In this document: piece after piece, positions 60,148 through 64,000 of the stretch
Layout of the letters: each line of letters starts with the position of its first letter
How positions within the stretch are numbered: position 1 is the stretch's first letter
Assembly: GCA_012735275.1 (NCBI GenBank)
Contig: JAAYHR010000018.1
Location: 1-64,000 of the forward strand
Reading direction: 5' to 3'
Source of the DNA: Erysipelothrix sp.
GTDB lineage: Bacteria > Bacillota_I > Bacilli_A > Erysipelotrichales > Erysipelotrichaceae
DNA: 64,000 nt
Made by a program: the position numbers and the translations under genes
The notes under the pieces: generated by a model
The model's input: only the letters and a program-made list of their open reading frames with translations
The model's database searches: none
What the model was told of the DNA's origin: nothing

Positions 60148-61078
60148 CTTCATCACCTTCTTCATCTACCTTGAATTTAGAAAATTGCTTAATCACACGT
60201 GATGTATCTAAGTCATCTTTTTGTTGTGATTTAATTTCATTTTCAATTCTAGTTACTTTTTCTTCTGATGTTAAAGTAGAATTTTTTTTCACTTCATAAT
60301 CAACTTCACTTGAGAATAGTAATTTCTTTAAGTACATGCCTAATTCTTTTACTTTAATAATTGACATACGGCCTTCATGAGCAACTGAGACAAGTCCCGT
60401 TTCTTCAGAGACAATAATTGTTACTGAGTCACTAACTTCAGAGATACCAACTGCTGCACGGTGACGAGCACCATATTTTGAAGGTAGCCATTCTTCCGTT
60501 GGTGGAAAGAATGCAGCAGCAGCCGCAATCTTATTACCTTGAATAATAACTGCCCCATCATGTAGTGGTGTACCAACAACAAAAATCGATGTTAAAAGTT
60601 CCATCGATACATCTGAGTTTAGTTTAGTGCCTGTTGAAATATAGTCTGATAAAGAAATGTCAGCTTCAATTGTAATTAAAGCTCCCGTCTTCTCTTCAGA
60701 TAATTGCTCAACGGCCTTACATACTTCAGTAATTAAACGATCCTTTTCAGTAATCGATAATGACGACGAGTTGGAAAAGACATTGGTCTTACCAAGTCTT
60801 TCAAGGACTGATCTGATTTCTGGTTGGAAAATAATAAAGATTGCTAAAATTCCCCAAGTCATAAATGTTTGTGTAAAATTTTGAACTGTATCTAAACCAA
60901 AGATCTTAGATAGCATATTGACAATAAAGACTAATAAAATACCTTTGAAAATTTGGACAGTTCTAGCATTGTTTCTAACGATGCGTAAAGCATAGTAAAA
61001 AATAATAGACATAATGCCGATATCTAGTAATACTTGTCCAAACTGAACTAGTTTTGGAAGAGTTATAAATTCGAACAT
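60137..61078 (-). CDS. cdaA: Diadenylate cyclase CdaA
   Basis: A 313-residue membrane enzyme that makes c-di-AMP from two ATP. Three N-terminal membrane segments (about 14-34, 42-60, 70-84) precede a DAC domain with the catalytic motifs DGA (174-176) and RHR (205-207). The C-terminus is longer and more charged than in most CdaA proteins. c-di-AMP controls potassium and osmolyte uptake and is essential in many Firmicutes. First gene of cdaA-cdaR-glmM-response regulator-kinase. Confidence 0.97.
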   Translation of the reverse strand: MFEFITLPKLVQFGQVLLDIGIMSIIFYYALRIVRNNARTVQIFKGILLVFIVNMLSKIFGLDTVQNFTQTFMTWGILAIFIIFQPEIRSVLERLGKTNVFSNSSSLSITEKDRLITEVCKAVEQLSEEKTGALITIEADISLSDYISTGTKLNSDVSMELLTSIFVVGTPLHDGAVIIQGNKIAAAAAFFPPTEEWLPSKYGARHRAAVGISEVSDSVTIIVSEETGLVSVAHEGRMSIIKVKELGMYLKKLLFSSEVDYEVKKNSTLTSEEKVTRIENEIKSQQKDDLDTSRVIKQFSKFKVDEEGDEDEQ

Positions 61079-61103
61079 AAAAACCTCCTAATATATATAG
61101 GTT

Positions 61104-61112
61104 ATTATATCA
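61104..61112 (-). promoter_or_regulatory. Promoter of the cdaA operon
   Basis: Minus-strand TGATATAAT extended -10, 26-34 bases before cdaA; an AGGAGG ribosome site follows. Confidence 0.55.
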
Positions 61113-61350
61113 TAATACCGCATAATTATTTGGACTTAATGGAATAATTCATTTGGCTTAAAATAGTAAAAAACAGTTAATCAAGTCGAATAGTTATTAA
61201 TATTTACCATAAAATACTATAAAATTACAAAATAAAAACAATATTATTAAATATAATTTGCTTAATTCTTTAGCTTTCGCAAATCATAATTTTTTCACAT
61301 TATAACTAATCAAAATTAAAGTGTTTAATCCCAAATATTTATTTTAATTG

Positions 61351-61359
61351 TGGTATTAT
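61351..61359 (+). promoter_or_regulatory. Promoter of msrA
   Basis: TGGTATTAT extended -10, 33 bases before the msrA start. Confidence 0.45.
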
Positions 61360-61391
61360 ATTAAATGATAATAAAAGGAAGAGTGAAAATA

Positions 61392-61877
61392 ATGAAATCA
61401 TTAGTCTTAGCAGGTGGATGTTTTTGGGGAGTAGAAGCTTACTTCAGACAATTTGACGGAATCCTTCATACAGAAGTTGGATACGCAAATGGTAAAACAA
61501 TTGAACCAACTTATGAAGAAGTGTGTAATGCTAGTGGCCACGCTGAAGCAGTAATGCTACATTATAATTCTGAAATTATAACAACGAGCCAGTTAATTAA
61601 ATTATACTTAGATATCGTCGACCCAGTCGCAGTCAATAAACAAGGTAATGATGTTGGTGTTCAATATCGTACTGGAGTTTATTATGAGAACTTAACGCAA
61701 TTTAATACCGTAGAAAAAGTCTTAGAAGCATATGCACAAGAAATTGGCCAAGATCTTGCCATTGAACTTTTGCCTTTAGATAATTTTTATCGTGCCGAAG
61801 AAGAGCATCAGTTATACTTAGATAAGAATCCAAATGGATATTGCCATATCCCTAAGGAAAAATTAAACTTGAAATAA
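61392..61877 (+). CDS. msrA: Peptide methionine sulfoxide reductase MsrA
   Basis: A 161-residue enzyme that reduces S-methionine sulfoxide in proteins. The catalytic cysteine is C10 in GGCFWGVEAYF; EVGYANG, YEEVCNASGHAEAV and DPVAVNKQGNDVGVQYRTGVYY are the substrate-pocket blocks. The start MKSLVLAGG was chosen from an AAAGGAAG site; an in-frame ATG 9 codons upstream is possible but covers that site. Thioredoxin from the trxB system would recycle it. Confidence 0.95.
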   Translation: MKSLVLAGGCFWGVEAYFRQFDGILHTEVGYANGKTIEPTYEEVCNASGHAEAVMLHYNSEIITTSQLIKLYLDIVDPVAVNKQGNDVGVQYRTGVYYENLTQFNTVEKVLEAYAQEIGQDLAIELLPLDNFYRAEEEHQLYLDKNPNGYCHIPKEKLNLK

Positions 61878-61900
61878 GACGATAATATCGTCTTTTTTTG
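61877..61900 (+). terminator. Intrinsic terminator after msrA
   Basis: AAGACGAT / ATCGTCTT stem with an AAT loop and a run of T. Confidence 0.88.
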
Positions 61901-61952
61901 TCGACTTTATTTCCAGAAGGTGTTAATCTATAGGCTAGAAGATAGGTGAATT

Positions 61953-63116
61953 ATGAATAACGAAAATATACATGAACTAGTCGTAAACGATAAAAATATC
62001 ATCCTAGTTGGTACTGCCCACGTCTCAGAAGTGTCAGCCAACTTAGTTAAAGAAGCAATTAATCACTACCAGCCCGATACTGTTTGCATTGAACTTGATG
62101 ATGAGAGATTAAAATCATTAAAAAACCCAAGTAATTGGGAAGATAAAGATATTAAGAGTGTAATTAAGAATAAACAAACATTTCAGCTTTTAGCATCAAT
62201 TATTTTATCATCATATCAACAAAGAATGGCTGCCCAACTCAATACGCAAGTAGGCTTAGAAATGGTTACAGCAATTAATCTTGCTGAAGAGTTAAACATC
62301 CCCATCACTACCATTGATCGTGATGTTAAAATTACTTTTAAAAGAATTTGGAACTCACTAAGCTTTAAAGAAAAAACTGAACTCCTTGGCGTTGGGTTTT
62401 CTTCAGTATTTGAGAATGATGAAGAAGTATCGGAAGATGATCTTCAAGCACTCTTAGAAGAAGATGCTCTTGGTGCCGCTTTAAGTGAGATTAGAAACCA
62501 AGTCCCAACCATTGCCCGCATCTTAGTAGATGAGCGTGATCAATACTTAGCCAACAAGATTCGTAATGCTAAAGGTGATAAGATCTTAGCCGTTGTTGGT
62601 GGCGCCCATATCCCTGGTATTAAAGAAGAGTTATATAAAGAGCAAAATATGGTGGAAATAAATTCAATCCCACCAAAAGCACCAACTGGTAAATACATTA
62701 GTTGGATCATGTTCGCCCTTTTAGCGGCTATCTTAATCTTACCTTTCTTTAATGGTCTTAATGAAGGTGTGATTGCAATTGCTAAATGGTCACTCTTTGC
62801 TTCATCAGGAGCGGCAATTGCCTCACTAATAATTGGTGCACATCCGCTTAGTGCCCTAGCTGCATTCTTATCAGCCCCAATTGCTGCCTTACATCCAATC
62901 TTGGCAGTCGGCTTTGTCGCAGCCTTTGTCGAAGCTACACTTAGAAAACCAACAGTTAAAGATGTGGAAAGAATCTCAGAAGATATTCAAAGCTTTAAAG
63001 GTTGGAGAAGTAACCAGTTCATTAGAATCTTAGCACTCGTCTTAGTTGCTAACTTAGGCTCAGTTGTCGGACAAATTATTTCTGGCCTATCAATCGTTAA
63101 AAACTTAATCAGTTAA
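61953..63116 (+). CDS. TraB family membrane protein
   Basis: A 387-residue protein. Residues 1-230 form the TraB/PrgY/GumN-like domain with VGTAHVSEVSANLVKEAI near 19-36, CIELDDERLKSL and VVGGAHIPGIKEEL; the paired GTAH and GGAH histidines recall Tiki-type proteases. The C-terminal 140 residues contain about five membrane segments (from WIMFALLAAILILPFF). In enterococci TraB members shut down sex pheromone; chromosomal members have unknown roles. It stands alone between terminators. Confidence 0.88.
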   Translation: MNNENIHELVVNDKNIILVGTAHVSEVSANLVKEAINHYQPDTVCIELDDERLKSLKNPSNWEDKDIKSVIKNKQTFQLLASIILSSYQQRMAAQLNTQVGLEMVTAINLAEELNIPITTIDRDVKITFKRIWNSLSFKEKTELLGVGFSSVFENDEEVSEDDLQALLEEDALGAALSEIRNQVPTIARILVDERDQYLANKIRNAKGDKILAVVGGAHIPGIKEELYKEQNMVEINSIPPKAPTGKYISWIMFALLAAILILPFFNGLNEGVIAIAKWSLFASSGAAIASLIIGAHPLSALAAFLSAPIAALHPILAVGFVAAFVEATLRKPTVKDVERISEDIQSFKGWRSNQFIRILALVLVANLGSVVGQIISGLSIVKNLIS

Positions 63117-63117
63117 T

Positions 63118-63149
63118 AAAAAAATTATCCCGAAGGATAATTTTTTTTA
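63118..63149. terminator. Bidirectional intrinsic terminator
   Basis: AAAAAATTATCC / GGATAATTTTTT stem with a CGAA tetraloop, between converging genes. Confidence 0.93.
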
Positions 63150-64000
63150 TGCCCAAAGATCTTCTGGGTATAGTTTATTTGCTTTCATTTCTGCAAACTT
63201 CTCAACAACTTTTGGTTTATCATCTGCGTATGTTACTCCAAACCAAGAATCTGATGAATTAAATACTTTAACTTTAATACCTTTAGTTTCCATTAGTGTT
63301 CCAATATCATTTGGAAGTAATGCTTCAGCTTTTAATGGATCAGATTGAACAGTTTCATCTAAGAATGTTACAAAGACTTCTTCAAGTAGGCTAATTACTT
63401 TTGGTGTAAATGCCCAGAAGTTCATTGAAGCTAATTGATCATTACCTAACTCTTCCCACTCACCATCAGCATTTTCAAATTTAATTTGACCATCTGCTTT
63501 GATAATTTTTGAAACTTCATTAATTTCTTTTAAGAATCCATCTTCAACACCACATAGGGCACGCGTAACGGCACCTGAGTCTGATAAAGTGTTTTCTAAT
63601 TGGTAACCCATTAATGCGAATTCATCTTCATTATCATGGTTTGATAAATATTCATACATTTGAACAAATGCGTCTTTACCATAGTAGTCATCAGCATTTA
63701 AAATAATAAATGGTTCTTTAACTTGTTTTCTAACTGCTAATAGCGCATGTGTTGTTCCCCAAGGTTTTTCTCTTCCTTCAGGAATTGAGTATCCTGCTGG
63801 AATATCTTCTAATGCTTGGTAAACGTACTCGACTTCGATATGGCCTTTTAGTTTATTTGCTAATTCCGCATCGAATGCTTCTTTATGTTTTTCTTGGATA
63901 ATTAAATAAACTTTTTTAAAGCCAGCTTCAATTGCGTCATAAATAGTAAAGTCAATAATTGACTCACCGTTACTACCAACTGTATCTATTTGCTTTAAGC
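63147..64000 (-). CDS. Sugar-phosphate nucleotidyltransferase-type protein (cut by right edge)
   Basis: 284 residues are visible and the frame is open to the edge, so the N-terminus is missing. The first visible residues LKQIDTVGSNGESIIDFTIYDAI continue the NTP-transferase fold, whose GG-loop would lie outside the window. EGREKPWGTTHALLA and FIILNADDYYGKDAF hold the metal-binding aspartates. It would make an NDP-sugar or relate to choline-type sugar activation; the product is unknown. The Met at 63659 is internal, not the start. Confidence 0.82.
   Translation of the reverse strand, partial: LKQIDTVGSNGESIIDFTIYDAIEAGFKKVYLIIQEKHKEAFDAELANKLKGHIEVEYVYQALEDIPAGYSIPEGREKPWGTTHALLAVRKQVKEPFIILNADDYYGKDAFVQMYEYLSNHDNEDEFALMGYQLENTLSDSGAVTRALCGVEDGFLKEINEVSKIIKADGQIKFENADGEWEELGNDQLASMNFWAFTPKVISLLEEVFVTFLDETVQSDPLKAEALLPNDIGTLMETKGIKVKVFNSSDSWFGVTYADDKPKVVEKFAEMKANKLYPEDLWA

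Larger units (their letters stand above)
61079..61391. other. AT-rich divergent intergenic region
   Basis: 313 bases between cdaA and msrA. It holds the promoters listed separately at both ends; between about 61120 and 61340 the sequence is very AT-rich with no frame, RNA structure or repeat that I can support. Confidence 0.6.

Noticed and set aside
63147-63659. A complete 170-residue protein starting at 63659
   Set aside because: The frame stays open to the window edge and the upstream part encodes the conserved nucleotidyltransferase core, so the Met is internal.
1-64000. Mollicutes genetic code (TGA as Trp)
   Set aside because: Patatin and the alpha/beta hydrolase end at TGA in coupled overlaps, and conserved tryptophans are TGG, so the standard code applies.
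1-64000. Mobile elements, prophage or CRISPR
   Set aside because: No transposase, integrase, phage or Cas-like protein and no regularly spaced repeats were seen.

Overview
This window comes from a low-G+C Gram-positive bacterium (Bacillota/Firmicutes), most like the Erysipelotrichia or a neighbouring peptidoglycan-making lineage. That placement is an inference from gene content: FemAB-type cross-bridge enzymes, a membrane-anchored MurF, Ddl, UppP, Lgt, an FtsEX/M23/Ctp cluster, HprK, mannose-family PTS proteins and cdaA-cdaR-glmM. The genetic code is standard: TGA is used as a stop, so Mollicutes code 4 does not apply. Most genes lie on the minus strand; short plus-strand stretches are usually closed by intrinsic terminators. 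I see no transposase, phage gene or CRISPR array.

Layout. 1-4400: the start of pgk, then the coupled chain lipoprotein-ung-folC-folT (folate retention and uptake, uracil repair). 4455-8351: a CAP-domain surface protein, ogt, lemA, a FemAB enzyme and a small XRE regulator. 8426-24076: a conserved Firmicute backbone read right to left as ftsE-ftsX-M23 hydrolase-ctp-uvrB-uvrA-hprK-lgt/ppaX-trxB, then a separate 2-hydroxyacid dehydrogenase-yvcK-whiA unit. In this organism Lgt and a PpaX-like HAD phosphatase form one reading frame. 24186-36983: RNA methyltransferases, pseudouridine synthases, a cls-patatin-FemAB unit, a VanY-like carboxypeptidase, tRNA-Val, CapA and UppP. 37009-43255: tRNA-Arg, poorly known membrane proteins (one split by a frameshift, one with a probable AUU start), two unusual PHP-domain proteins, a nucleoside deoxyribosyltransferase, a divergent NagA and a DtxR-type regulator.

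43288-50511 looks like an amino-sugar locus: a mannose-family PTS (IIB-IIC-IID-IIA), an AmiE-like serine hydrolase and NagA behind a cre-like site, preceded by a SIS-domain protein and two unusual membrane proteins. 51187-61078 holds two envelope operons: hydrolase-murF-nudix-ddl, and cdaA-cdaR-glmM-response regulator-histidine kinase. The window ends with msrA, a TraB-family protein and a sugar nucleotidyltransferase cut by the right edge.

Themes. Cell-wall precursor supply and cross-bridging, envelope remodelling, PTS/HprK carbon control and c-di-AMP signalling dominate. Many promoters carry an extended -10 (TGN before TATAAT, TACAAT or a close variant), and TTG or GTG starts are common. 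The most unusual items are the Lgt-PpaX fusion, the NagA/PHP/deoxyribosyltransferase operon, the M28-like protein that has lost its metal ligands, and the gene whose only well-placed start is AUU.
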